Source: Paenibacillus sp. UNC451MF (lineage in GTDB: Bacteria > Bacillota > Bacilli > Paenibacillales > NBRC-103111). From it: a stretch of DNA of 64,000 nt. The stretch lies in the NCBI RefSeq assembly GCF_000686845.1, contig NZ_JMLS01000013.1, forward strand, positions 62,001 through 126,000, in the 5' to 3' direction. Position numbers and translations under genes: made by a program. This document shows positions 42,579-52,069 of the stretch, in pieces; position 1 is the first letter of the stretch, and each line of letters begins with the position of its first letter. The notes under the pieces were generated by a model. The model saw only the letters and a program-made list of their open reading frames with translations, was not told the DNA's origin and searched no databases.

Positions 42579-42839
42579 TTAAGACTGTTTGCCGTTCAAA
42601 GTTCTGGACAATAGGGTGAGCAAGAAAACGAATAAAGCTGCTCCCACGATGGCTGGTACGACGGCGAAGCCTCCGATGATAGGTCCCCAAGTCCCGAGCA
42701 GCAGCGCACCGAGCCATGCACCGACGAACCCCGCAATCATCGATCCGATTATACCCCCGGACATACCGCCAGGCGCAATTGCCGAACCGATAGCCCCGAT
42801 GACTATAGCCATGATGATCGTTATCAGCAAGCTGATCAT
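42579..42839 (-). CDS. GlsB/YeaQ/YmgE-family stress membrane protein
   Basis: 86 residues, three Gly-rich helices (IMAIVIGAIGSAIAPGG, GGIIGSMIAGFVGAWLGALLLG and a final IVGAALFVFLLTLLSR). This is the transglycosylase-associated GlsB family, induced by stress in many bacteria. ATG 42839 is placed 10 nt after AAGGGAG. ATG at 42845 is possible but only 4 nt away. It is first in the unit with the YtxH-like gene and directly under a sigma-B promoter. Confidence 0.88.
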   Translation of the reverse strand: MISLLITIIMAIVIGAIGSAIAPGGMSGGIIGSMIAGFVGAWLGALLLGTWGPIIGGFAVVPAIVGAALFVFLLTLLSRTLNGKQS

Positions 42840-42883
42840 TCTCATCACGCTCCCTTCCATTGGGTTGTCTTGCATGATAATTA

Positions 42884-42909
42884 GTACCCGTTATAAAGAA
42901 CAATGAAAC
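42884..42909 (-). promoter_or_regulatory. Sigma-B promoter of glsB-ytxH-like operon
   Basis: On the minus strand GTTTCA (42909-42904), 14 nt, GGGTAC (42889-42884), 45 nt before the first start codon. Confidence 0.75.
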
Positions 42910-42957
42910 AAAAAAACGGCCCAACGCGTCCCATGAGGAAGCGAAAGGCCTTATACT

Positions 42958-43347
42958 TTAATCGTTTCTGGCTATATTTTCATAGAGGGTTAACCGGTTG
43001 CCCGCCGGATCGATAACACCGATTTCCTTAGTTCCCCATGGTGCTGTCTCAAGCCCAGGCTTCATATATTTGTACTGCTTGGAGACCAGCTTCGCATGGA
43101 GAGCTTCAATGTGCTCGGCTTGGATTCGAAGGGCAGCGCCCGGACAGCAATCCCCGTGATGCTCAGACAGATGAATCACGCAGTCACCATGTGAGACCTG
43201 CATGTACAATGGAAAATTATCTTCATATTGATGCTCCCAATCAAGCTTGAATTCCAAATAATTCAAATAAAAATCTTTGGTCTTCTCGACATCGAACATC
43301 CGCAATATCGGCACGATCGTTTGAAGCTTGTACGGTAAAGTATCCAT
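42958..43347 (-). CDS. Glyoxalase/bleomycin-resistance (VOC) family protein
   Basis: 129 residues, one vicinal-oxygen-chelate domain: ILRMFDVEKTKDFYLNYLEFKLDW, then HLSEHHGD and the ending KEIGVIDPAGNRLTLYE. Members bind toxins or act as metalloenzymes; no specific substrate can be given. ATG 43347 has AAGGGAGGA 8 nt upstream; the longer frame to 43422 does not. It stands alone, upstream of and divergent from the AraC-type regulator. Confidence 0.85.
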   Translation of the reverse strand: MDTLPYKLQTIVPILRMFDVEKTKDFYLNYLEFKLDWEHQYEDNFPLYMQVSHGDCVIHLSEHHGDCCPGAALRIQAEHIEALHAKLVSKQYKYMKPGLETAPWGTKEIGVIDPAGNRLTLYENIARND

Positions 43348-43532
43348 TTCGAGTCCTCCCTTATTTCGTTTTGGTGCAAACCCTGGCGAAAGCAGATCAT
43401 ATTTGTATATGAGTACAAGCATATATCAACCTATTGATGTATGACAAATCCTTGGTTTATTTAATCATAGATAAGCGGAAGCTCGTATGATAAAATAGAA
43501 CCAAAAATGAAAGCGTATACAATGAGGGGCCA

Positions 43533-45830
43533 ATGAAAATAAAACGAAAATGGGTTACCATGAACATTTTCAATAAAATATGGATGTCTTATTTGATAAC
43601 CATCTTCATTCCTACCGTGTTGATCAGTTCATTCTATTTCTATAATTATTCTGTGGAAACGAAGGATGAATACAAGCGTGCCGCCTCCGTAGAGCTGTTG
43701 GGTTTATCCTCGCAAGTAAGCGCAATGTTCAGCAATTTCAATAATCTGACCCTGCAGCTATCCCTGCTGTCCAATCTGAATGAGCTGCTGGCCAATCCCT
43801 ATAATGCAAGCATGTACGACTTCAATGTGCTCAAGAACAACCTTATTGATCAGATTACGGCAAGCCGTATGGTGCAGTCAGCGTACGTTTATTTTAAACT
43901 GTCCGATAAAGTGCTGACAAGCAACGAAGGCTTTTATCCGAGGGGAGAGTTTTACGATAAAGAGTGGATTGATCAGGCAGGCAAAGACGATGGGGAATTG
44001 AGCTATAAGGTGCGTAAGGTGCTGGCGCGATTCGATCTGCCACAGAATGAGGTCATTTCGTTTAAACAGAAAATTCCGCTAACCGGCAAATACGAGCTCG
44101 GCTATATGTTCATTAATGTCAGCAAAGATCAGTTTTTTGAAGCGCTGCAGCACATGCTTCCGACAAGCTCATCCTACTTATTTATCATCGACGGCGACAA
44201 CCAGGGAGAAGTGCTATTCTCAAGCAGAGGCGCTCCCTTGTCTCAGTACGTATCCAGGTACATAGCCGACAACGGAATAAAGGAGAAGGAAGAGCCCCTT
44301 ATTGCTAGCCTAGGTGGGGAGAAATATTTTCTTAGCAGCAAGAAATCCCCGATGAGCTCATGGACTCTCGTTCAAGCTACCCCTTACCGGATCTATCAAG
44401 AAACGATGAATCAAAAATTTACTGCAATAGGCAAGATGTCACTCATTGTCATGCTCCTCGGCTTCTTACTGTCGTATTTGCTAGCCCTCATGTTCTATAG
44501 TCCATGGAAAAAAATATGGAAAAGCTACGCTTCCAGTCTTATCCCCCCTATGCTGTCAACGAAGGAAGACGAGTATACGCTGATTCGAAGAGGGATTGAT
44601 CATTTGATTAATGAGAATCAAAAGGTCAAGGCGACGATGGAGCAGCACGAATCGCTTATCCGGCACCGGCTGATTTATGAAATACTGAGCAATAACGTAA
44701 CCGACGCCGATTTTATATCCAGCCAGCTCCAGCAAGTAGGTATCGATCTGATTTATCCGAATTTTGGTGTTTGTATCGTAGACCCCGACCTTCATGACTA
44801 TGTCCAAACCGAGGAGGATACGAAGATCAAGCTCTATATGTTCGGGCTTATTGAGAATATGTTTCCAAAGGACTGCCGGGTCTATGGAACAATTCTTGAG
44901 GAAGGACGGTTCGGGTTCATTCTTAATTTTCCTTGGACTTCGATAGAGCAAGAGTGGAAGGAAGTGTTGATTCAAGCTTGCAAAGCCATTAGCGATTCGC
45001 TGTACGTGCAATTTCAAATTCATTTGCAGTTTGCGTTCGGGGAAGTTTGCGCGTCGCTGGATGATCTGCATGAATCCTATGCTCAGGCTAGGAAAGCAAT
45101 GAGATACAAAGCGCTGTTCAATAAATCGGATGTAGTCTTCATTGGAGACACAGCCCCGGAGCCAAGGTTTGATTATCCTCTTGCGATTCAGAAGATGCTT
45201 GTCCATGGGATCAAAACGATGGATGATAAGAAAACGAATGAAGCGGTAACCGCCTTATTCGAGCAGTACGTCTATAATGACAAAGGCGTACATGAACATA
45301 CACAGGAGACGATAGTCATCTTGTTAAGCACAGTCATTAACGAGCTGCTGCAGGAAGGCTGTGACCCGGAATCGTTGCGTGTGATTCAGGTGATGAGAGT
45401 CCACGATTGCCGCAACAAACAGCAGCTGGAGCAGCTAATCCGCCAGTGGCTGAAGGAATTGATGGAACGGCTGGAGCAAAAGCAGGACAAGAAAAACGAT
45501 AACCTGTATATCCGTAAGGCGATCACATATATGGAGCAGCGTTACGGTGAGCCGATTTCGATCAGTGATATTGCCGATCATGTAGGTCTTAGCAGCAGCT
45601 ATTTGAGCCGCATTTTCAAAGCCGAGACCCAGCATTCGCCGCTGGATTACTTGACGAAGCATCGGATTACCCGCAGCAAGGAGCTGCTAATGAACGACAA
45701 AAAGTATTCTTTGCAGGAAATCAGCGGAATGATCGGCTATGCAGATGTTCACAGCTTCATCCGCTTTTTCAAAAAATACGAAGCCATGACACCGGGAGAG
45801 TTTCGTAAATCATTGCCGGACAAAAGATAA
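43533..45830 (+). CDS. AraC-family regulator with membrane sensor domain
   Basis: 765 residues. Helix about 15-37, an extracellular Cache-like sensor (about 40-295), a second helix about 297-320, a cytoplasmic middle region, and a C-terminal AraC double helix-turn-helix (about 655-760: ISISDIADHVGLSSSYLSRIF and YSLQEISGMIGYADVHSFIRFFKKY). This one-component design is common in Paenibacillus beside Lpl-type sugar transporters, which it activates when the sugar is outside. The transporter and sulfatase genes follow 228 nt later. Start ATG with GAGGGG 3-4 nt ahead. Confidence 0.92.
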   Translation: MKIKRKWVTMNIFNKIWMSYLITIFIPTVLISSFYFYNYSVETKDEYKRAASVELLGLSSQVSAMFSNFNNLTLQLSLLSNLNELLANPYNASMYDFNVLKNNLIDQITASRMVQSAYVYFKLSDKVLTSNEGFYPRGEFYDKEWIDQAGKDDGELSYKVRKVLARFDLPQNEVISFKQKIPLTGKYELGYMFINVSKDQFFEALQHMLPTSSSYLFIIDGDNQGEVLFSSRGAPLSQYVSRYIADNGIKEKEEPLIASLGGEKYFLSSKKSPMSSWTLVQATPYRIYQETMNQKFTAIGKMSLIVMLLGFLLSYLLALMFYSPWKKIWKSYASSLIPPMLSTKEDEYTLIRRGIDHLINENQKVKATMEQHESLIRHRLIYEILSNNVTDADFISSQLQQVGIDLIYPNFGVCIVDPDLHDYVQTEEDTKIKLYMFGLIENMFPKDCRVYGTILEEGRFGFILNFPWTSIEQEWKEVLIQACKAISDSLYVQFQIHLQFAFGEVCASLDDLHESYAQARKAMRYKALFNKSDVVFIGDTAPEPRFDYPLAIQKMLVHGIKTMDDKKTNEAVTALFEQYVYNDKGVHEHTQETIVILLSTVINELLQEGCDPESLRVIQVMRVHDCRNKQQLEQLIRQWLKELMERLEQKQDKKNDNLYIRKAITYMEQRYGEPISISDIADHVGLSSSYLSRIFKAETQHSPLDYLTKHRITRSKELLMNDKKYSLQEISGMIGYADVHSFIRFFKKYEAMTPGEFRKSLPDKR

Positions 45831-45840
45831 CCATCACATC

Positions 45841-45880
45841 AGAGATACGCTCCTTAAGCTAAAAGGAGGTGTCTCTTTTT
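45841..45880 (+). terminator. Intrinsic terminator after AraC-type gene
   Basis: AGAGA-AC-CTCCT pairs with AGGAG-GT-TCTCT around a short loop, followed by TTTTT. The ABC operon beyond it therefore has its own promoter, within 45881-46040, where no clear -35/-10 was seen. Confidence 0.75.
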
Positions 45881-46058
45881 ATTTTAACGAATGTATAAAA
45901 TGGATTCCTGATGTAGAATTTTTGACCCACGGCAGCCAAATAATCGTTTTTATACACAATAGCAAGGATTGCACCTTGTTGGTTACCGTCCGTTCCCTAC
46001 ATAATGAAAACGCATTCAAATAGTTCGACCTAAATCACAGTTGGGAGGGGGTGATTAT

Positions 46059-46925
46059 GTGTACGGTAAACAGCCTATGGGGAGTTATGTATTTCAGATC
46101 CTGAATGGGGGGATTTTGCTTCTTCTATCCATGCTGACGCTTTATCCGCTGTGGCATGAGCTTGCCCTATCGTTTAGTTCGATGGAGGGAGCGATGCGGG
46201 GAGGATTCTTCTTCTGGCCCAGGGAGTTCACATCTGCTACCTATCAAGTGGTACTATCATCCAGTTATTTATGGACCGCTTACGCCAACACGCTGTTCGT
46301 AACCGCAGTAGGAACAGTACTCAGCACCTTGCTTACGGCATCTACGGCTTATCCTTTGATCAAGCAAGGTCTGCCGGGTAAAAACATGGTGACGTTCCTC
46401 ATCTTGTTCACCATGCTGTTCGGGGGCGGATTGATTCCTACTTATTTGCTCGTAAAAGGACTAGGTCTTGTAAATTCGCTATGGTCCTTAATTCTGCCAG
46501 GAGCTATATCGGCATTCAATGTAATCATCATGCGCAGCTTTTTTGTTAATTTGCCGGCAGAGTTAGAAGAGTCGGCGATGATCGATGGGGCTAATCCGCT
46601 TCTCATTTTTTTCAAAATTATTTTACCTTTATCCATGCCAGTGCTCTCTACCGTTGCTTTATGGGAGGCGGTCAGTCGGTGGAACAACTTTTTCTCGGCA
46701 CTCATTTATTTGAATGACAAAAGCAAATATACGCTTCCGGTTATGCTCAAAGACGTAATTAACGGGCAGGAGCTTGCAAAAATGACCGGGGAATTGACGA
46801 ATGCATCCACCGACTCTGTCATTGCGGCAACCATTGTCATATCCATTTTGCCGATCATTTGTGTATATCCGTTTTTGCAAAAATATTTTGTAAAGGGCGT
46901 CATGATTGGTGCTGTTAAATCTTAA
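46059..46925 (+). CDS. Sugar ABC transporter permease (LplC/YtcP type)
   Basis: 288 residues, six helices with the MetI-type permease loop EESAMIDGANPLLIFFKIILPLSMPVL (EAA motif), which contacts the ATPase. The start is GTG 46059, 7 nt after AGGGGG; the preceding codons in frame overlap the ribosome site. It belongs to the CUT1 branch that imports oligosaccharides in Firmicutes. It is the first gene of permease / binding protein / permease / sulfatase. No ATPase gene is present, so a shared MsmX-type ATPase is presumed. Confidence 0.92.
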   Translation: MYGKQPMGSYVFQILNGGILLLLSMLTLYPLWHELALSFSSMEGAMRGGFFFWPREFTSATYQVVLSSSYLWTAYANTLFVTAVGTVLSTLLTASTAYPLIKQGLPGKNMVTFLILFTMLFGGGLIPTYLLVKGLGLVNSLWSLILPGAISAFNVIIMRSFFVNLPAELEESAMIDGANPLLIFFKIILPLSMPVLSTVALWEAVSRWNNFFSALIYLNDKSKYTLPVMLKDVINGQELAKMTGELTNASTDSVIAATIVISILPIICVYPFLQKYFVKGVMIGAVKS

Positions 46926-46942
46926 GCGAGAGGATGAGTGTT

Positions 46943-48481
46943 ATGAAAAAGCTTAACAAGGTTACAGCCGCATTTACGGCAGTGACGCTAACCGCCGGGC
47001 TTGCAGCATGCCAATCCAATACGGCAACAGACGGCAAACCAACAGATACAAGTGATAAGCCAGGGCAGACCATTACTTATAAAATATTACGGAGCAACGG
47101 CGTTGCGGAATATCCGGCAGACGGGGGTAGAGGCAGGAAGGAAATCGTCAAAGCCCTAGATAAAGCAGGTATCAAAGGGATTGATTTCACAGTAAATATG
47201 CCGGGAACTGGACCCGATTATACGACCAAGCTGAATCTGCTGGCCACCTCGGGCGATCTGCCGGATTACTTCAACCTCGACCTGCCGACGATGGCGAAGA
47301 TGGCTGATGATGGCCTGCTGCTGCCGCTTGACGACTATATTAAGAAAATGCCGCATGCGAGCAAGCTCTTCAAGGAATCGGACTTGGAGGCACTGCGGTA
47401 TAAGGGCAAGCTCTACGCATTACCTGTCGGCTACCGTCCGGAGCCGTTTAATGGTCCTAATACGAATGGATTTATTGTACGGAAGGATTGGCTTGACACG
47501 TTGGGGCTGAAGGAACCGACTACGCTTGATGAGCTCCATGACGTGCTCAAAGCGTTTACGACTGGAGATCCTGACAAGAATGGCAAGAACGATAGTTACG
47601 GGCTTGGCGGCACCAAGACCTCGAACTTTTCTGGTATATTCGGAGCCTTCGGGATTGCCCCGACATTCTGGTTCGAACGGGACGGAAGGCTGAAGCAGGG
47701 CATGGTGCTGCCGGAGACAAAGGACGTACTCAAGCTGATGAATCAATGGTATAAGGAAGGACTCATCGATCCCGAATTTTTGCTGATGGAATCCAAGCAG
47801 CGTGACGAGAAGGTCATTAACTCCAAGCTGGGTGTGTTCGAAGGAACGGCGTTTGATATAGATCCGAAGCAGCCACTGATCAATTCGTTGAAAAAAGTAA
47901 CCCCGAATGCTTCGTTTGCGCTCCTCTTGCCTCCGAAGGGGCCTAAAGGCTTAATGGGCTGGCCGGAAGCAGGTCCGGCTTATGGAGATATCAAGGCGGT
48001 CTCGGCCAAGGTGAAAAATCCCGATCTATTGATCAAAATGATCGACTGGTCGACGTCTGACGAACCGGACGGCGGATTTTATCTTATTACATATGGCATG
48101 GAAGGAGAGCATTATACATTCGATAAACAGAAAAACAGGGTTACTCAGCTTGTCAGCTCTTATTCCGACTTATATAAGGAAGGCTTCTCCAACCCGGTTC
48201 GTTTCACTCAGGTGGTGGATCGGCGCTGGATGGCTGACGATTCGTTGAAGGCAATGGAGGTTACGAATAAATACGTCATAACGAATCCATTCTGGAAAAC
48301 CGTCCCGGCCCAGCTGGAGTATCCGGATATTATCAAGCTTTGGACCGAATATTTTGCAAAAATCGTTCTTGGCGAGATGCCCCTCGATAAGTTCGATGAA
48401 TTCGTACAGAAGTATTACCAGCAGGGTGGTAAGAAAATTGAGGACCAGGTGAATGAAGAGTGGAAGAAGACGAAGAAATAG
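46943..48481 (+). CDS. Extracellular solute-binding lipoprotein (LplA-like)
   Basis: 512 residues. The signal peptide has lipobox GLAAC (Cys near residue 23), then the DUF3502/SBP_bac_1-type fold: TKLNLLATSGDLPDYFNLD, DKNGKNDSYGLGG (with a calcium-loop-like Asp/Asn set) and NPFWKTVPAQLEYP. ATG 46943 is 9 nt after GAGAGG. It captures a poly- or oligosaccharide for the flanking permeases. Lying between the two permease genes is a variant order. Ligand is unknown, but the downstream sulfatase hints at a sulfated glycan. Confidence 0.92.
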   Translation: MKKLNKVTAAFTAVTLTAGLAACQSNTATDGKPTDTSDKPGQTITYKILRSNGVAEYPADGGRGRKEIVKALDKAGIKGIDFTVNMPGTGPDYTTKLNLLATSGDLPDYFNLDLPTMAKMADDGLLLPLDDYIKKMPHASKLFKESDLEALRYKGKLYALPVGYRPEPFNGPNTNGFIVRKDWLDTLGLKEPTTLDELHDVLKAFTTGDPDKNGKNDSYGLGGTKTSNFSGIFGAFGIAPTFWFERDGRLKQGMVLPETKDVLKLMNQWYKEGLIDPEFLLMESKQRDEKVINSKLGVFEGTAFDIDPKQPLINSLKKVTPNASFALLLPPKGPKGLMGWPEAGPAYGDIKAVSAKVKNPDLLIKMIDWSTSDEPDGGFYLITYGMEGEHYTFDKQKNRVTQLVSSYSDLYKEGFSNPVRFTQVVDRRWMADDSLKAMEVTNKYVITNPFWKTVPAQLEYPDIIKLWTEYFAKIVLGEMPLDKFDEFVQKYYQQGGKKIEDQVNEEWKKTKK

Positions 48482-48552
48482 GCTCGGGTCCCTTAGCGGT
48501 CGCCTAGCTAACAGGCGGCCGCTCCAATAACGACATGTCAGGAGAGACGGCC

Positions 48553-49437
48553 ATGAGCATAAAGTTATTTCACAAATACAAGTATTATTATTTGCTGCTG
48601 CTTCCGGGGCTGCTTTACTTCCTTTTGTTTCACTATGTTCCGATGGGCGGTATTATCGTTGCGTTCAAGGACTTCAAGCTGGCCAAAGGAATCTTTGGCA
48701 GTGAATGGGCAGGCTTGAAATGGTTTGAGCTGCTGTTCGAATCGGAAGACTTCTGGGTAGCCTTGAGGAATACGATCTTGATCAGCTTTTATAAGCTTAT
48801 CTTTGGCTTTCCATTTCCGATTCTGCTTGCGCTTATGCTGAATGAGCTGCTGGGCAGCGCATTTAAACGGATTTTACAGACCATTCTGTATTTTCCGCAC
48901 TTTTTGTCCTGGGTCGTTCTGGGTGGCATAATGTTTACCTTGTTCTCGTCAAGTACCGGGATTTTGTCTGTTATAGGATTCAAATCGTCGCCGCTTCTGG
49001 ATCCTGGGAACTTCCGCGGGCTGCTGGTCATCTCGGAAATATGGAAGGAAGCGGGATGGGGGACGATCATTTATTTGGCTGCCATTGCCGGAATTAATCC
49101 AGAGCTGTATGAGGCGGCGAGAATCGACGGGGCGAAGAGGTTTCAGATGATTCGCTACATTACGCTGCCATCGATCAGCAATACCATTATTATTCTGCTG
49201 ATCCTTCGCACCGGACATATTTTATCAGCAGGCTTCGATCAAGTATTTATCCTCTACAATCCGATGGTATACAACATCGCCGATATTCTCGATACCTATG
49301 TGTATCGGGTAGGCCTCTCTATGGGCAGATATTCTCTGGCGGCAGCCGCAGGCTTGTTCAAATCCGTAGTGGGTCTGCTCATGCTGCTGTTCACGAACTG
49401 GCTTGTGCGAAGGATGGGTGGACAAGGATTGTGGTGA
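48553..49437 (+). CDS. Sugar ABC transporter permease (LplB/YteP type)
   Basis: 294 residues, six helices. The EAA loop is ELYEAARIDGAKRFQMIRYITLPSI, and the N-terminus KYKYYYLLLLPGLLYFLLFHYVPMGG is typical of LplB. ATG 48553 has AGGAGAGA 6-7 nt upstream; the in-frame ATG at 48535 precedes that site. It pairs with the permease at 46059 to form the import channel. Confidence 0.93.
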   Translation: MSIKLFHKYKYYYLLLLPGLLYFLLFHYVPMGGIIVAFKDFKLAKGIFGSEWAGLKWFELLFESEDFWVALRNTILISFYKLIFGFPFPILLALMLNELLGSAFKRILQTILYFPHFLSWVVLGGIMFTLFSSSTGILSVIGFKSSPLLDPGNFRGLLVISEIWKEAGWGTIIYLAAIAGINPELYEAARIDGAKRFQMIRYITLPSISNTIIILLILRTGHILSAGFDQVFILYNPMVYNIADILDTYVYRVGLSMGRYSLAAAAGLFKSVVGLLMLLFTNWLVRRMGGQGLW

Positions 49438-49470
49438 GAGAGACCTTGCAGGAAAGGGAGAGATGCGCCT

Positions 49471-50922
49471 ATGAAGCCGAACATTCTGTTAATTACAGTC
49501 GATCAAATGCGTTGGGACTGCCTTAGCGTACTTGGTCATACCGTGGTGGAGACGCCGAATCTGGATCGTCTCGCACGCTCGGGCGTGCTGTTTCGCAGTG
49601 CATATTCCGCTACGCCGTCATGTATCCCGGCTCGAGCAGCGATTTTTACCGGAATGGGCCAACGCTCACATGGACGTGTAGGCTATAAAGATTGTGTACC
49701 GTGGACGTATGAGCATACACTGCCGAGAGAGCTGGCGCAAGCAGGGTATCATACCCAATGCGTCGGTAAGATGCACGTGTACCCCGCACGCAATTTATGC
49801 GGCTTCCATAACGTTGTGCTTCATGACGGTTATCTTCACCATAACCGTGATAAGTATAAAACGACGACGGATGCCCATTTCGACCAATGCGATGATTATC
49901 TTCAGTGGCTGAGGCAAACCGCAGGTGCAGGATTTGACATCACCGATCACGGGCTCGACTGCAATGCTTCAACTGTGGCTCGACCGTGGCACTTGCCAGA
50001 GTCAATGCACCCGACGAACTGGACGGTGACCCAGTCCATTGATTTTATGCGGAGGAGAGATCCAAGCAAGCCTTTTTTCTTGTGGACTTCGTTCGTACGC
50101 CCGCATTCACCGCTCGACCCCCCGCAAGCTTATTTCGACATGTACAAGGATATGGAGATGCCGGATCCGCCGATAGGTGACTGGGTAAATGTCGCCTCTG
50201 CGGAGCGGGGAGGAAATGACCCAACCGCCATCTTCGGCAAATTTCCAAAACGCCGTTTGAACCGTGCTCGCGCCGCCTATTACGCTCTAATAACGCATAT
50301 CGACGATCAAATCGGGCGTCTCTTGAACGCGCTTCAGGAATACGGCGTTTACAACAATACGGTTATACTGTTCACGTCGGATCATGGAGAATTGATCGGG
50401 GATCATCATTATTTCCGAAAAGGTTTGCCTTATGAAGGAAGTGCCAAAATCCCGTTTATCATAAGCGATCCGAGCGGTAAGCTGGGGCTTCGTGCAGGAA
50501 GCGAAGTAGAACAAGTGATCGAGCTGCGAGATATTATGCCTACGGTTCTATCCACAGCCAGCGTCACCATTCCCCAAACAGTAGAGGGTGTTAGCCTGCT
50601 GCCACTCTGTAGAGGAGAATCGGTCAACTGGCGGGAATATATTCACGGCGAGCATACTTACGGGAGCTTATCCAACCACTATGCAACGGATGGACAGGAG
50701 AAATACCTCTGGTTTTCTCAGACTGGAGAAGAACAGCTTTTTGATCTTGGAACCGATCCGCAGGAGCTGACCAACTTGTCCCATGATCCTGCGTGGGCTC
50801 CTCGTCTTGCCTTTTGGCGTCAAAGGGTAATTGCAGAGCTGGAGGGAAGGGAAGAGGGCTACGTCGAGGACGGACGGCTAGTCACAGGCCGAACGCCCCT
50901 TGCATGCCTGAGTCATGTTTAA
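49471..50922 (+). CDS. Type I sulfatase
   Basis: 483 residues, cytoplasmic by lack of signal peptide. DQMRWD near the start holds the metal Asp residues. The formylglycine motif is C51-I-P-A-R55 in TPSCIPARAAIFTG, where Cys must be oxidised by a separate sulfatase-maturating enzyme not seen here. The second metal site is FTSDHGELIGDH. The C-terminal ELFDLGTDPQE-like part (QLFDLGTDPQELTNL) is a standard sulfatase ending. It probably desulfates the sugar imported by the ABC system ahead of it, from which it is 33 nt away. Confidence 0.93.
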   Translation: MKPNILLITVDQMRWDCLSVLGHTVVETPNLDRLARSGVLFRSAYSATPSCIPARAAIFTGMGQRSHGRVGYKDCVPWTYEHTLPRELAQAGYHTQCVGKMHVYPARNLCGFHNVVLHDGYLHHNRDKYKTTTDAHFDQCDDYLQWLRQTAGAGFDITDHGLDCNASTVARPWHLPESMHPTNWTVTQSIDFMRRRDPSKPFFLWTSFVRPHSPLDPPQAYFDMYKDMEMPDPPIGDWVNVASAERGGNDPTAIFGKFPKRRLNRARAAYYALITHIDDQIGRLLNALQEYGVYNNTVILFTSDHGELIGDHHYFRKGLPYEGSAKIPFIISDPSGKLGLRAGSEVEQVIELRDIMPTVLSTASVTIPQTVEGVSLLPLCRGESVNWREYIHGEHTYGSLSNHYATDGQEKYLWFSQTGEEQLFDLGTDPQELTNLSHDPAWAPRLAFWRQRVIAELEGREEGYVEDGRLVTGRTPLACLSHV

Positions 50923-50942
50923 GACATAGATTATAGCTAAGG

Positions 50943-50966
50943 AAACCCGGCTGCTAGCCGGGTTTT
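50943..50966 (+). terminator. Intrinsic terminator of ABC-sulfatase operon
   Basis: AAACCCGGC pairs with GCCGGGTTT around a 5-nt loop, followed by T. Confidence 0.75.
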
Positions 50967-51068
50967 GAGTCTGTCGAGGAAGCTATTAGTAGCGAAAAAT
51001 GCAAAAGATGGTAAGCGGGGCACTGGGAACGACAAGAAAAAGGTGGAATCTTCCTTCAATGAAATGTA

Positions 51069-51087
51069 TAATAATACATTATTATTA
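51069..51087 (+). promoter_or_regulatory. Perfect AT palindrome upstream of GNAT gene
   Basis: TAATAATACATTATTATTA is an exact dyad (8-nt arms, 3-nt centre), 35 nt before the start codon. It has the look of a repressor operator over the promoter. The protein that binds it is unknown. Confidence 0.4.
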
Positions 51088-51121
51088 ATTATTATGCATA
51101 ACGAAAGAGGCTGAGTTACCC

Positions 51122-51958
51122 ATGGAGACCAAGATTCGACCGATGCAATGGAGTGATCTGGACGCAGTAGGCCAACTGAGACCGGAAGGCTGGGGAGACA
51201 TCTTGCCGCCTATCATTTTTTATTTGAATGATCCGGCCTGCATGACTTTTGTGGCCGAACGAGCGGATCGGATTATCGGTGTCGCTAATGGAACGGATTG
51301 GGGACAAACGGGATGGGTCGGACCTATCATCGTGGATGCCTCATCACGGGGGCAAGGTTTGGGCTCGCTGCTAACGAAAACGATTATGGAGGGACTCCAG
51401 GCGAAAGGCTGCCGCACGCTGCTGCTGATAGCTACGGAATTCGGTAAGCCGGTCTACGAGAAGCTCGGCTTCATCGGCGATTCCCGTTACTGCTTTCTGA
51501 AGGCGGAGCAGCAGGCTGACTTCGAGGCATATAGCGGATCGATTCCGCTCAGAGCCGCTCATCCTTCTGATCTTCCCATGCTTTCGGAGTTGGATCAGCG
51601 TGCAGCAGGGGAGAGAAGAATCTCGGTGCTGGAGAAGCTTCTCCAAAATAACGGGGGCTGGGTCGTTCCAAGGGAGGATGGCAGCGGAATTCGCGGTTAC
51701 TACCTGCACGGAGCCCCGTGGGGCTCAGGTCCAATAGTTGCCGAGGATGAAGAAGCGGGCTGCAGGCTGCTTCAGCAGGCATTTGTCGTAGAGAAGCATC
51801 TTTCGGCCGGAGTGAGCGAGCACAACCACAAGGCGATTGAATACCTCCAAAGAATAGGTTTTACTATTGTCACCTATGCGGATCGTATGGTATTAGGTGA
51901 GCATCCGGTTTGGCATCCCGACATGATCTACTCCCGAATTAGCGGCTCTCTCGGTTAA
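51122..51958 (+). CDS. GNAT-family N-acetyltransferase, two-domain
   Basis: 278 residues. The first GNAT domain (1-140) carries the acetyl-CoA loop VDASSRGQGLGSLLTKTIMEGL. A second, weaker GNAT-like half (about 145-270) has LRAAHPSDLPMLSELD at its start. This tandem form occurs in many Bacillales acetyltransferases of unknown substrate. The upstream ribosome site is poor (AGAGG), so expression may be low. It is probably a single-gene unit. Confidence 0.85.
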   Translation: METKIRPMQWSDLDAVGQLRPEGWGDILPPIIFYLNDPACMTFVAERADRIIGVANGTDWGQTGWVGPIIVDASSRGQGLGSLLTKTIMEGLQAKGCRTLLLIATEFGKPVYEKLGFIGDSRYCFLKAEQQADFEAYSGSIPLRAAHPSDLPMLSELDQRAAGERRISVLEKLLQNNGGWVVPREDGSGIRGYYLHGAPWGSGPIVAEDEEAGCRLLQQAFVVEKHLSAGVSEHNHKAIEYLQRIGFTIVTYADRMVLGEHPVWHPDMIYSRISGSLG

Positions 51959-52069
51959 ACGGGCTTATTTCGACAGCATGTTCACCCTCCTAGGTCTGTG
52001 ATATAATGGAAATTGTCAGTATGTATCCTTATAAATTCGACTTGTGACAATTTCTGAGGAGGGGTCTTT

